Assembly (NCBI GenBank): GCA_031270925.1
Contig: JAISWY010000318.1
Coordinates: 1-21,015, forward strand
Length of the DNA: 21,015 bases
DNA from: Candidatus Symbiothrix sp.
GTDB lineage: Bacteria > Bacteroidota > Bacteroidia > Bacteroidales > Azobacteroidaceae
Reading direction: 5' to 3'
Shown: in pieces, positions 8,759 to 16,569 of the stretch
Layout: every line of letters begins with the position of its first letter
How positions within the stretch are numbered: the first letter of the stretch is position 1
Translations under genes and position numbers: made by a program
Notes under the pieces: model-generated
Seen by the model: the letters and a program-made list of their open reading frames with translations, nothing else
What the model was told of the DNA's origin: nothing
Database searches by the model: none

Positions 8759-9613
8759 TTACAAATCGCTCATATCACTAATTATCGCCGGATGCAAAAC
8801 CGCCCGATGCGCCGCCGTTTGCGTAATCCGCACTTCTTCTTTCGCCAATTCTTCCGGCCGGTAAGCGTTACCGACGACCGGAATGCCGCTTAAAGCCTCG
8901 AACCAGGCACAAGCGGCGGCGTAACGACCCAAGGGTTTCTGCAAATGATAACCGTCGCGACAAAACTGGTCGCCAAGCCACGATGCGCGGGCATTTTGGA
9001 TAGCTGTTCCCGAAGGAATAATTTTCGTAACGCCAGTTTGTTCAGCCACTTGCGATACGGTCCTTACAATGGCATTATACATCTGCAATTGATCTTGATT
9101 GTAATTGGCAAAACCCGAATGCGTGGCGTCTTGCGCATACGCCCAAGTTTGGTGCAACATCAATTGCATGTTCGGGTTCAATGCCAGCAAACGCGCATAA
9201 TGCAATAAATCAGTGATATACGGAAAATAAGTTTCGATTTTTCCCGACAGTTGGCTCACTTGTTGAAAACTGATGTAATCCCAAGCCTCGTCGCATAAAG
9301 CCGTTTCGAGCGTTTGCTGCTCGGTTGTAGTTTTCGTACCGTCGGCGCCGACTTTGCGATAGGAATAAATCGCTGCGTTTTGTTGCATATTGCTCTCATG
9401 ACGCTCTAACGAACAGCCGCCGATGAACATATTTCCTACGATATAAACTTTTCCTTCGGCTTGCGCCAACTGATGCAAATGTTCTTCAATCGCATCTTCC
9501 GAAAAACTGTTTCCGATGGCTAATATTCGAAGCGTATCTTGCGAAAATGTAACATCGCAAAAGACGTAAGCAACTAATAATAAAAAACATAACCGTTTTA
9601 TACCTTTTCCCAT
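8759..9613 (-). CDS. DUF4886 SGNH-hydrolase-like secreted protein
   Basis: Exported protein of 284 aa with a signal peptide (about 1-24, ending VTFSQ). ILAIGNSFSED (30-40) is block I of the SGNH/GDSL fold with nucleophile candidate S36, and CRDGYHLQ (218-225) supplies the Asp220/His223 of block V. The overall pattern fits DUF4886 (PF16227), a Bacteroidota family close to carbohydrate esterases; the substrate is unknown. Blocks II and III are not of the classical form. It is the first gene of a likely two-gene unit with rpoN, an odd pairing, since no role connects them. Confidence 0.82.
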   Translation of the reverse strand: MGKGIKRLCFLLLVAYVFCDVTFSQDTLRILAIGNSFSEDAIEEHLHQLAQAEGKVYIVGNMFIGGCSLERHESNMQQNAAIYSYRKVGADGTKTTTEQQTLETALCDEAWDYISFQQVSQLSGKIETYFPYITDLLHYARLLALNPNMQLMLHQTWAYAQDATHSGFANYNQDQLQMYNAIVRTVSQVAEQTGVTKIIPSGTAIQNARASWLGDQFCRDGYHLQKPLGRYAAACAWFEALSGIPVVGNAYRPEELAKEEVRITQTAAHRAVLHPAIISDMSDL

Positions 9614-9653
9614 GGTTTGATAACTTCTGTTGTATTTTGTGTGTTTCGTACCG

Positions 9654-9661
9654 CAAAATTA
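9654..9661 (-). promoter_or_regulatory. Candidate -7 box for DUF4886-rpoN
   Basis: Minus-strand TAATTTTG matches TAnnTTTG. It lies 41 nt before the start codon in the 197-nt divergent gap. No TTTG was found at the right distance upstream, so the assignment rests on the -7 box alone. Confidence 0.4.
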
Positions 9662-9722
9662 CAACTTTTACTTCGTTTTCCCACCCATTAACGTAATTTA
9701 ACCAAAATAAGAACGAAAAAAC

Positions 9723-9754
9723 TTTTTTTGTTCCAGAAGTTTTCTCTACATTTG
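9723..9754 (+). promoter_or_regulatory. Candidate promoter of the efflux operon
   Basis: TACATTTG (9747-9754) matches the -7 box exactly; TTTT (9723-9726) lies 20 nt upstream at the -33 position (consensus TTTG). The leader to the tetR ATG would be about 50 nt. No clear palindromic TetR operator was seen in the gap. Confidence 0.55.
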
Positions 9755-9810
9755 CCGCCGGTTTTAAAATAAAATTCAAGGTTATTTGTCTATAAAGGTA
9801 AAAAGAGTTA

Positions 9811-10422
9811 ATGGATTTAAAAGAACGTATCGTAGAGGAAGCCTCTCCCTTGTTTTTCAAAAATGGGATTCGGAGCATAACCATGTCGGATATTGCTTCG
9901 GATTTAGGCATTTCGAAACGGACGCTGTATGAAGTTTTCCGCGACAAGGAAGAATTGCTGAAAGATGTTTTCTCGGCTAATATGAAATGTTTCGACCAAA
10001 AGATTGAAGATTTGGCGAAATCGTCGGAAAATGTAATCGAAGCTTTGATGCGGATTTATGCGTTACACCTGCGTTCGTCGCAAGACTTCAACCGTTCACT
10101 CGTCCACGATTTGAAAAAATATTATCCGACCATTTACCGGCAAATCCAATCGAAGAAACAAAACGGTTTTCAATCGTTCATTCCCCTAATGCGTACCGGC
10201 GTGGAACAGGGATTAATCAGGGAAGATACTAATTTTGAAGTGGTTACGTGGCTGGTAAAGGCGCAATTCAAAACTTTGATTGACGACGAATACATTCCTA
10301 CCGACAAATATTCAACCAACGAGTTTATTCAAGCCATCATCATCAATTTTATCCGGGGAATTGCCACACCATTGGGGCATACGCATATCGACCGGATTAT
10401 CAAAGGAATCAAACAGGAATAA
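9811..10422 (+). CDS. TetR/AcrR family transcriptional regulator
   Basis: DNA-binding regulator of 203 aa. The N-terminal helix-turn-helix is typical: GIRSITMSDIASDLGISKRT followed by LYEVFRDKEELL (about 19-50). The C-terminal ligand-binding part is all-helical and diverged, as usual for the family. It is the first gene of the efflux operon, 24 nt before the tolC-like gene, so it most likely represses its own operon and responds to a compound that the pump exports; this is inferred from position only. The start is supported by the promoter at 9723-9754. Confidence 0.92.
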   Translation: MDLKERIVEEASPLFFKNGIRSITMSDIASDLGISKRTLYEVFRDKEELLKDVFSANMKCFDQKIEDLAKSSENVIEALMRIYALHLRSSQDFNRSLVHDLKKYYPTIYRQIQSKKQNGFQSFIPLMRTGVEQGLIREDTNFEVVTWLVKAQFKTLIDDEYIPTDKYSTNEFIQAIIINFIRGIATPLGHTHIDRIIKGIKQE

Positions 10423-10446
10423 AATTATATTAATAAGAAGAAAATT

Positions 10447-11796
10447 ATGAATTTAGGCAAAAAGGTTAAAAATGTTTCTCTAATGTTAACGGCGGCGTTC
10501 GTTTCCATTGGAATGTACGCACAAACGCCACAAAAAATCTCGCTCACATTGCAGCAGGCCAAAAGCACCGCGCTGGACTATAACCGCACGCTGCAAAATG
10601 CTTCGCTCGATATTCGTAAGGCGCAGGCGCAGCGCTGGCAAACCATTGCTTCGATGCTGCCGAATGTTTCGGCGGGTTACGACTATCAAAACACAATGGG
10701 GTTCAAAGTCGCTTTCAATATTCCGACAGGACAAAAAGATCCTGTTACAAACGAAGAAATTTATCAGACAATTGAAAGAGAAAGTCCTCCACAAGGAACA
10801 TTTAATATTACCGCAGGTCTGCAAATCAGCGGCAAACAGATTGTCGGCGCATTGATTCAAAATCTCGCCGTGGAAATGGCCGATATTACTAAAAAGCAAA
10901 CAGCGCAGACCGTAACTTCCACTACTACGCAGTTGTATATGTCGGCTTTGGCCAATCAACAAATTGTAAATTTGCTCGATTCGAGTAAAACGAATGTTGA
11001 AAAAATGCACCAAAGCACATTGGAAGCAGTGAGAGTTGGGACATTGGAACAGACGGAAGCCGATAAAATCGAAGTGCAAGTTATGAAAATTGCAAGCAGC
11101 ATCAATTCAGCAAATCAAAGTTTAGAAATCCTGTATAATTCGCTCAAATTGCAGCTTGGTTTAGATGCAGATACAGAAATCGAACTGACCGACGATCTGG
11201 ATAATCTGACCAATGCGGAAGCCGCTTTCGAGTTGTTATACACCGAGTTCGACATCAACGAAAACTACAATTATCAACTGTTGAAACAAAATTTGAAATT
11301 GTCGAAAAAACAAATCACATTAGCAGCAATGGATTATACGCCGAGTTTGACGGTGGGTTACCGATTTGCGAATATTCAGTATTTTGGAGGCGAACCTATG
11401 ATGAATATGACTCCGCCAAACGTATTTTCCGTCGGCGTAAGCATGCCGCTTTTTACTTCCGGCAGAACACTCAAGGCTGTTACCGAAAAGAAAATCGACT
11501 ATCAAAAAACATTGAATACGTTCGACGATACCGAAAAGCAATTAAAAATTCAAGACAAGCAACTTCGATACAATTTAAATTCGGCTTACGAAAATTTTCA
11601 AATTCAGAAAAAGAATATCGACGTAACCAACCGCGTATTCAATAAGGTCTCGGAAAAATTCCATTACGGCAAAGCCTCGTCGCTGGAAGTTACACAGGCA
11701 AGCACCGATTTTATTTCGGCGCAAAATTCTTATATCCAATCGCTTATGGATATGGTAAATGCACAAATCGCATTAAGAAATCTTTTAAACAAATAA
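10447..11796 (+). CDS. TolC-family outer membrane efflux protein
   Basis: Outer-membrane channel of the tripartite pump, 449 aa. The signal peptide ends near residue 26 (SIGMYAQ). Two repeats of the outer membrane efflux protein domain (PF02321) follow, with the long helical pattern SLTLQQAKSTALDYNRTLQ at the start of the first and SAYENFQIQKKNIDV near the end of the second. The usual tail SYIQSLMDMVNAQIALRNLL is present. The next gene starts after 19 nt. It would dock onto the fusion protein and pump encoded downstream. Confidence 0.93.
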   Translation: MNLGKKVKNVSLMLTAAFVSIGMYAQTPQKISLTLQQAKSTALDYNRTLQNASLDIRKAQAQRWQTIASMLPNVSAGYDYQNTMGFKVAFNIPTGQKDPVTNEEIYQTIERESPPQGTFNITAGLQISGKQIVGALIQNLAVEMADITKKQTAQTVTSTTTQLYMSALANQQIVNLLDSSKTNVEKMHQSTLEAVRVGTLEQTEADKIEVQVMKIASSINSANQSLEILYNSLKLQLGLDADTEIELTDDLDNLTNAEAAFELLYTEFDINENYNYQLLKQNLKLSKKQITLAAMDYTPSLTVGYRFANIQYFGGEPMMNMTPPNVFSVGVSMPLFTSGRTLKAVTEKKIDYQKTLNTFDDTEKQLKIQDKQLRYNLNSAYENFQIQKKNIDVTNRVFNKVSEKFHYGKASSLEVTQASTDFISAQNSYIQSLMDMVNAQIALRNLLNK

Positions 11797-11815
11797 AAAA
11801 TTAAACATAAGAATA

Positions 11816-12826
11816 ATGAAAAAGTCATTTCTATTATTGTCGGCCGTTACGTTGATTGTAGCAGGCTGCGGAAAAAATCAAGAACAAAAACAGGAAGAAA
11901 AACAGCCTGAAAACGTGCAGGTTCTCAAACTCGAACCGCGCGAAATCACTCGCAATGTGGAATATTCCACCACGCTCGCCGGTTACGAAGAAGTAAATAT
12001 TGCTCCGTCGGTATCGGGAAATATCGAACATATTTATGTGGAACCGGGTACATTCGTTTCGACCGGAACTTTGCTGGTGCGCATCGACCAAACGCAATTA
12101 AATTCCGCCAAAGTACAAATCAACACGCTTGGCGTGGAGCTTGCTCGTACAGAGGCCTTGCTGAAATCGGGTAATATCGCCCAAAGCGTTTACGATCAAC
12201 TCAAATCGCAATACGACGTGGCAGTTGAAAACAAGGTTTTTTTGGAAAAAAACACATTTGTGAAAGCGCCGTTTGCAGGTGTTATTGCCGCCAAAAATTA
12301 CGAAGACGGCGAAATGTATTCTCCCCAGTTACCGATATTGAAACTTGCGCAAATCTCGCATTTGAAAGCGTATATCAACATTCCGGAAAGTTATTTCCCC
12401 GTTGTGAAAAAGGGAATGTCGCTCGAAATCGTATCGGATATTTATCCGAAAGACACTTTTAAAGGTTCTATCGAAATCGTATATCCAACCATCGATCCTG
12501 CAACGCACACTTTTACGGTTAAATTGAATATTCCGAACGGAAGCCAAAAGCTTCGCCCCGGAATGTTTGCCCGCACTACCCTATCGCTCGGAAAAGTGGA
12601 TGCAATCGTGGTGCCGTATCAAGCGGTTCTGAAACAGCAAGGCGCCAACGACCGCTATGTTTTTATCAATAACGAAGGCGAAGCCAAACGAATCTCCGTT
12701 AAGCTCGGACAGCGCTTTGACGACCAAGTCGAAATCATTTCGCCCGACATCAAAGAAAGCGACGAATTGGTGGTTGTAGGTCAAGCCCGGTTGGTCGAGG
12801 GCGCTAAAATAAAAATTAAACATTAA
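11816..12826 (+). CDS. RND efflux periplasmic adaptor (membrane fusion) lipoprotein
   Basis: Adaptor linking pump and TolC-like channel, 336 aa. The N-terminus is a lipoprotein signal with lipobox VAGC (Cys18), followed by a Gln/Glu/Lys-rich linker. The biotinyl-lipoyl-like half motifs are visible as APSVSGNIEHIYVEPGTFVSTG (split around residues 63-85) and KAPFAGVIAAKNYEDGE (about 149-165), with a short alpha-hairpin between them and the beta-barrel RPGMFARTTLSLG near residue 245. The AcrB-like gene follows after 4 nt, which suggests translational coupling. Confidence 0.93.
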   Translation: MKKSFLLLSAVTLIVAGCGKNQEQKQEEKQPENVQVLKLEPREITRNVEYSTTLAGYEEVNIAPSVSGNIEHIYVEPGTFVSTGTLLVRIDQTQLNSAKVQINTLGVELARTEALLKSGNIAQSVYDQLKSQYDVAVENKVFLEKNTFVKAPFAGVIAAKNYEDGEMYSPQLPILKLAQISHLKAYINIPESYFPVVKKGMSLEIVSDIYPKDTFKGSIEIVYPTIDPATHTFTVKLNIPNGSQKLRPGMFARTTLSLGKVDAIVVPYQAVLKQQGANDRYVFINNEGEAKRISVKLGQRFDDQVEIISPDIKESDELVVVGQARLVEGAKIKIKH

Positions 12827-12830
12827 TAAA

Positions 12831-15800
12831 ATGGCAATTTATAAATCAGCAATAAATAAACCGATTACAACGGCATTGATATTCGTTGCAATCATTGTGT
12901 TCGGTATTTACTCGTTTTCGAGATTGCCGATCGACCAGTTCCCCGAAATGGACGTACCATACGTGTCGATTATGACGACTTATCCGGGGGCAAACGGTAG
13001 CGAAATTGAAACCAACGTTACAAAGTTGCTGGAAAATTCGCTTAACTCGGTGGATGGACTGAAAGAAATTACTTCGCAATCGAAAGACAATATCTCAATT
13101 GTCAGTTTGGAGTTGAATTGGGGTAGCGATATTACCGAGTCTGTTAATGACGTGCGCTCGGCGATAGATATGGTTTATGACAATCTGCCCGACGGTTGTA
13201 GTCGCCCGATGATTTTCAAGCTTTCAACTTCCATGATGCCGATTATGCAATATGCGGTTACGGCCTCGGAAAGTTATTCAGGCTTGGATAAGATATTGGA
13301 AGACAACGTGATAAACGTGTTAAACCGGATTGACGGAATTGGAAACATCTCGCTTTCGGGTGCGCCGAAACGCTATATTTACATCGATTTAGACCAAAAT
13401 AAATTGGATGCCTACAACCTTTCCGTCGAACAGATCGGACAAGCAGTTGCGGCCAACAACCTCAATTTGGCGTCCGGTTCGGTCAAAATGGGCAAAGAAC
13501 AATACCAGCTTCGTGTGCAAAGTGAATACGTGGAAAGTTCGGAAATCAACAATATCGTAGTGAGCAACCGGAACGGTAAATCGATTTTTGTCAGGGATTT
13601 AGCATCTGTACGCGATACCATCCGCGACATTACGCTCGACGAAAAAATCAACGGACAAGACGGAGTGCGCTTGATCATCATGAAGCAAACGGGCGCCAAC
13701 ACGGTTGCCATCGCCAAAGAGGTACGCAAAATGTTGGAAGAAATCAAACCGAATCTTCCGCCCGATATTAAATTTCAAATGATTTACGACGGCGCAGACA
13801 ATATCCAAAACTCCATCAACGGACTTTCGGAAGCGGTTATGTACGCCTTTTTATTCGTGATGTTGATTGTGCTTTTCTTCCTTGGAAGATGGCGGGCGAC
13901 ATTGATTATCATGCTTTCCATCCCGATTTCGCTCGTGGCGGCGTTTATTTACCTGCTCATAGCCGGCAGTTCGCTAAATATCATCTCGTTATGTTCGCTC
14001 ACTATCGCTATCGGCTTGGTAGTCGATGATGCGATTGTGGTATTGGAAAATATCACGCGGCACATCGAGCGAGGGGCGCGGCCGCGAGAAGCGTCTATTT
14101 ATGCAACCAATGAAGTTTGGGTGTCGGTTATCGCTACCACCTTGGTAATTGTAGCCGTGTTTATGCCGCTTACCATGCTTGGAGGCCAAGCAGGAATCAT
14201 GTTTAAGGAATTGGGTTGGATTGTATCCATCTGTATTGTCGTTTCGGCTTTGGTAGCTATCGCGCTTACGCCGATGTTGTCGTCGCTTTTATTGAGAAGT
14301 AAAAAAGTGTTTGTCAATGACAAAGGCGAAATGGAAGAAGTTTCCGTAAGGTCGGGCTGGTACGAAAAAACCGTAATGAAATGGCTTGCCGCTGTCGACA
14401 GATGGTATGCAAACGTTTTGCGCTGGTGCTTGAATCATAAAATGGTAACTTCGGGGCTTGCGCTTTTGGTTGTTGTCGGATGCTTTGTGCCTGCCTTTTC
14501 GGGACAAATCGGTTTCAACTTCATGGCGGAACAAGACAACGGACAAGTTTCGGCCAGCATCGAACTCCAACGCGGAACGCGGGTAGAAGAATCAATGCGC
14601 GTCGCCCGTGAAATCGAAGCCGATTTTGCAAGTATGGCGCCCGAAATCGAATTGATTTCCTCTTCGACCGGTGCGAGCGACGAGTCGGGTTTCTCGTCCT
14701 TATTTACGCAGGCAACCAACAACAAAATTTCGATGACGATTCGTTTCCCGAACAAAAACAAGCGTGACCGTAGTGTATTTGAGATTGCCGAGATTTTCCG
14801 TCAATACCTCAATGAACGCGCCGATGTGATCAACTCTTCCGTATCGACGGCAGGCGGTTTCGGCGGCGGTCAGCAAAACACGATCGACATTGAGGTGTTC
14901 GGTTACGATTTCGAGGCGACCAACAGCGTTGCCGAACAGATCAAAAACCGGATGAAAGATGTGAAAGGCGCACGGAACATCACGATTTCCCGCGAAGAAG
15001 ACCGCGCCGAATTGCAAATTAATTTCGATAAAGAAAAATTGGCGCAAAGCGGACTTTCGGCTCAACAAGTGGCTGTGGCTGTGCGCAACCGCGTAAATGG
15101 CTATACAGCAGGCTTTTTGAAAGAAGACGGCGACGAATACGATATTGTTGTCCGCTTGCAGGAAGAATACCGCAATTCGATTACCGATATTGAAGAAATG
15201 ACCTTGCAAACTCCTACCGGTCAATTTATTAAAGTAAAAGAATTGGCGCAAATTCAAGAATTTTGGACGCCTCCCACCATCGAACACAAGCGCCGTCAGC
15301 GTATTGTAACCGTCAGCGTGTATCCCGAAGGCGTGTCGTTGATGGAGTTAGCTACTTCGGCGAAAGAAGAAATCAAGAAAATCGATTTGCAGCAGGGTGT
15401 TCTGGTCAATGTAGGCGGAACTTACGAAGACCAAATGGAAATGGCAACCGACATGATGACGCTGATTGTGATGATTATCCTGCTGGTTTATATTGTGATG
15501 GCCTCGCAGTTCGAAAGTTTCTCGAAGCCGTTTATCATCCTTGTCGGCTCGATTCCGTTTGCCTTTGCAGGTGCGTTTCTGGCGCTGTTTATGACCGGTA
15601 CGAATTTGGAAATGGTGGGTATGCTCGGCTTAATATTGTTGGTGGGTATTGTAGTTAAAAACGGTATCGTGCTGGTGGACTACATCAACTTGATGCGCGA
15701 CCGGGGCTACGAGCTTAACGAAGCCATTGCGCTTTCGGGTGAATCGCGTTTGCGACCGGTGTTGATGACCGCCATCACAGCTATCCTCGGTATGGTTCCG

Positions 15801-16001
15801 ATGGCCTTAAGTACCGCAGAAGGTTCGGAAATGTGGGCGCCGCTCGGCATTGTGGTTATCGGGGGCTTGACTTTCGCCACCGTTGTAACGCTCGTAATCG
15901 TTCCCGTTCTCTACGCTGCCATGTCCCGCCACGGCGAACGCGACAAAGTGGAAAAACAACGGAAAGAATTTATCTTTATGCAAATCAAGGATAATGATTA
16001 A
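12831..16001 (+). CDS. RND multidrug efflux pump, AcrB/HAE-1 type
   Basis: Inner-membrane proton-driven drug exporter of 1056 aa, the usual size (AcrB 1049). The layout shows one N-terminal TM helix, a porter domain, a TM bundle (about 335-490), a second TM helix near 540, a second porter domain and a second bundle (about 872-1035). The proton-relay residues are present: D399/D400 in GLVVDDAIVVLE and K943 in GIVVKNGIVLVD. The glycine-rich loop AGGFGGGQQN (674-683) lies in the second porter domain. It is the third structural gene of the operon and resembles the P. gingivalis XepCAB type of pump. Its stop lies inside the first copy of a 12-nt direct repeat that opens an AT-rich element. Confidence 0.96.
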   Translation: MAIYKSAINKPITTALIFVAIIVFGIYSFSRLPIDQFPEMDVPYVSIMTTYPGANGSEIETNVTKLLENSLNSVDGLKEITSQSKDNISIVSLELNWGSDITESVNDVRSAIDMVYDNLPDGCSRPMIFKLSTSMMPIMQYAVTASESYSGLDKILEDNVINVLNRIDGIGNISLSGAPKRYIYIDLDQNKLDAYNLSVEQIGQAVAANNLNLASGSVKMGKEQYQLRVQSEYVESSEINNIVVSNRNGKSIFVRDLASVRDTIRDITLDEKINGQDGVRLIIMKQTGANTVAIAKEVRKMLEEIKPNLPPDIKFQMIYDGADNIQNSINGLSEAVMYAFLFVMLIVLFFLGRWRATLIIMLSIPISLVAAFIYLLIAGSSLNIISLCSLTIAIGLVVDDAIVVLENITRHIERGARPREASIYATNEVWVSVIATTLVIVAVFMPLTMLGGQAGIMFKELGWIVSICIVVSALVAIALTPMLSSLLLRSKKVFVNDKGEMEEVSVRSGWYEKTVMKWLAAVDRWYANVLRWCLNHKMVTSGLALLVVVGCFVPAFSGQIGFNFMAEQDNGQVSASIELQRGTRVEESMRVAREIEADFASMAPEIELISSSTGASDESGFSSLFTQATNNKISMTIRFPNKNKRDRSVFEIAEIFRQYLNERADVINSSVSTAGGFGGGQQNTIDIEVFGYDFEATNSVAEQIKNRMKDVKGARNITISREEDRAELQINFDKEKLAQSGLSAQQVAVAVRNRVNGYTAGFLKEDGDEYDIVVRLQEEYRNSITDIEEMTLQTPTGQFIKVKELAQIQEFWTPPTIEHKRRQRIVTVSVYPEGVSLMELATSAKEEIKKIDLQQGVLVNVGGTYEDQMEMATDMMTLIVMIILLVYIVMASQFESFSKPFIILVGSIPFAFAGAFLALFMTGTNLEMVGMLGLILLVGIVVKNGIVLVDYINLMRDRGYELNEAIALSGESRLRPVLMTAITAILGMVPMALSTAEGSEMWAPLGIVVIGGLTFATVVTLVIVPVLYAAMSRHGERDKVEKQRKEFIFMQIKDND

Positions 16002-16009
16002 AAAATAAT

Positions 16010-16068
16010 GATTAAAGTGTAAATATTAAAGATTAAATTTTTGAGGTTCTAATATTTACACTTTAATC
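16010..16068 (+). repeat. 19-bp perfect inverted repeat after the RND gene
   Basis: GATTAAAGTGTAAATATTA (16010-16028) and its exact reverse complement (16050-16068) flank a 21-nt loop. TTTTATTT follows the right arm, so it may act as a weak terminator or attenuator between the pump and PII-like genes. A 12-nt direct repeat, ATAATGATTAAA, lies at 15991-16002 and 16005-16016. A second, wider inverted repeat (AATATTAAAGATTA at 16022-16035 with its complement at 16133-16146) uses part of the same sequence. Confidence 0.8.
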
Positions 16069-16076
16069 TTTTATTT

Positions 16077-16142
16077 ATGAAGGAATTTGTTTTATCGAAA
16101 CAACTTTTACGCAATGGAACAAGTATCGGTGCTAATCTTTAA
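16077..16142 (+). pseudogene. Fossil of a four-helix-bundle (S23/IVP family) protein
   Basis: A 21-codon reading frame from ATG to TAA contains EFVLSKQLLRNGTSIGAN, which closely follows the conserved central motif of the four-helix-bundle family (PF05635, 23S rRNA intervening-sequence protein) as I remember it (KEFVLSKQLLRSGTSIGAN). A full member is about 115-125 aa, so only a sixth of the gene is left; the upstream frame is closed by a stop at 16050-16052. The fragment is bracketed by the 14-bp inverted repeat 16022-16035/16133-16146, and its stop codon lies in the right arm. It could be a remnant, or a small peptide that is still made. Confidence 0.6.
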
Positions 16143-16160
16143 TATTAATCTTTAAATAAA

Positions 16161-16454
16161 ATGAAAGCAGTATTTATAATATTCAATCAAGCGAACACCG
16201 AAAGGGTGGAATATATGCTCGACCAACTCAAAATCAACGGTTTTACGTTCTTTGAGCAGGTTCAGGGCAGAGGTACAAATGGTGGTGAGCCAAGACGCGG
16301 CACGCACACTTGGCCGGAGATGAACTCCGCCGTGATATGCGTGGTGGAAGACGACCGGATAGATGAGTTGCTTAAAGCTACTCATAAATTGGATAAGCGC
16401 AATCCCGAAGTTGGAGTGCGGGCTTTTGTTTGGAACATTGAAAAAACAGTGTAA
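16161..16454 (+). CDS. PII-like PG0541-family transporter-associated protein
   Basis: Small soluble protein of 97 aa. The opening MKAVFIIFNQANTERVEYML is a beta-alpha unit like that of PII/GlnB proteins. FFEQVQGRGTNGGEPRRGTH (31-50) is at the place of a T-loop, and a second beta-alpha-beta unit follows. The position after a TolC/MFP/RND set matches the PG0538-PG0541 order in P. gingivalis, where the last gene defines the PG0541 family of transporter-associated proteins. A trimeric sensor that modulates the pump is plausible but not shown. Here it is separated from the pump gene by 159 nt of AT-rich repeats and no clear promoter of its own was found. Confidence 0.78.
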   Translation: MKAVFIIFNQANTERVEYMLDQLKINGFTFFEQVQGRGTNGGEPRRGTHTWPEMNSAVICVVEDDRIDELLKATHKLDKRNPEVGVRAFVWNIEKTV

Positions 16455-16467
16455 AAATGGGTCAGCG

Positions 16468-16536
16468 GCAAACCCCTGTGTTTAGCAGAAGCAACAGACC
16501 TACGGTCTGTTGCTTCTGCTAAACACAGGGGTTTGC
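16468..16536. repeat. Perfect 33-bp inverted repeat with 3-nt loop
   Basis: The left arm runs 16468-16500 (starts GCAAACCCCTGTG, ends CAACAGACC) and the right arm 16504-16536 is its exact reverse complement; the loop is TAC. It lies between the convergent PII-like and TonB receptor genes. No T-run follows on either strand close to the stem, so it is not a canonical intrinsic terminator, though a stem this long could stop transcription or protect 3' ends of both transcripts. A REP-like interspersed element is an alternative. Confidence 0.9.
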
Positions 16537-16569
16537 AGGAACTCTCTATCTCCATGCGGATAAAAGATA

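Noticed and set aside
9727..9754. TTTG at 9727-9730 as the -33 box of the efflux promoter
   Set aside because: The spacer to the -7 box would be 16 nt, outside the usual 19-21; the TTTT at 9723-9726 fits the spacing better.
14700..15287. 195-aa open frame antisense to the RND pump gene
   Set aside because: It is a shadow of the long conserved pump gene, rich in His/Phe/Asn as expected from the complementary codons.
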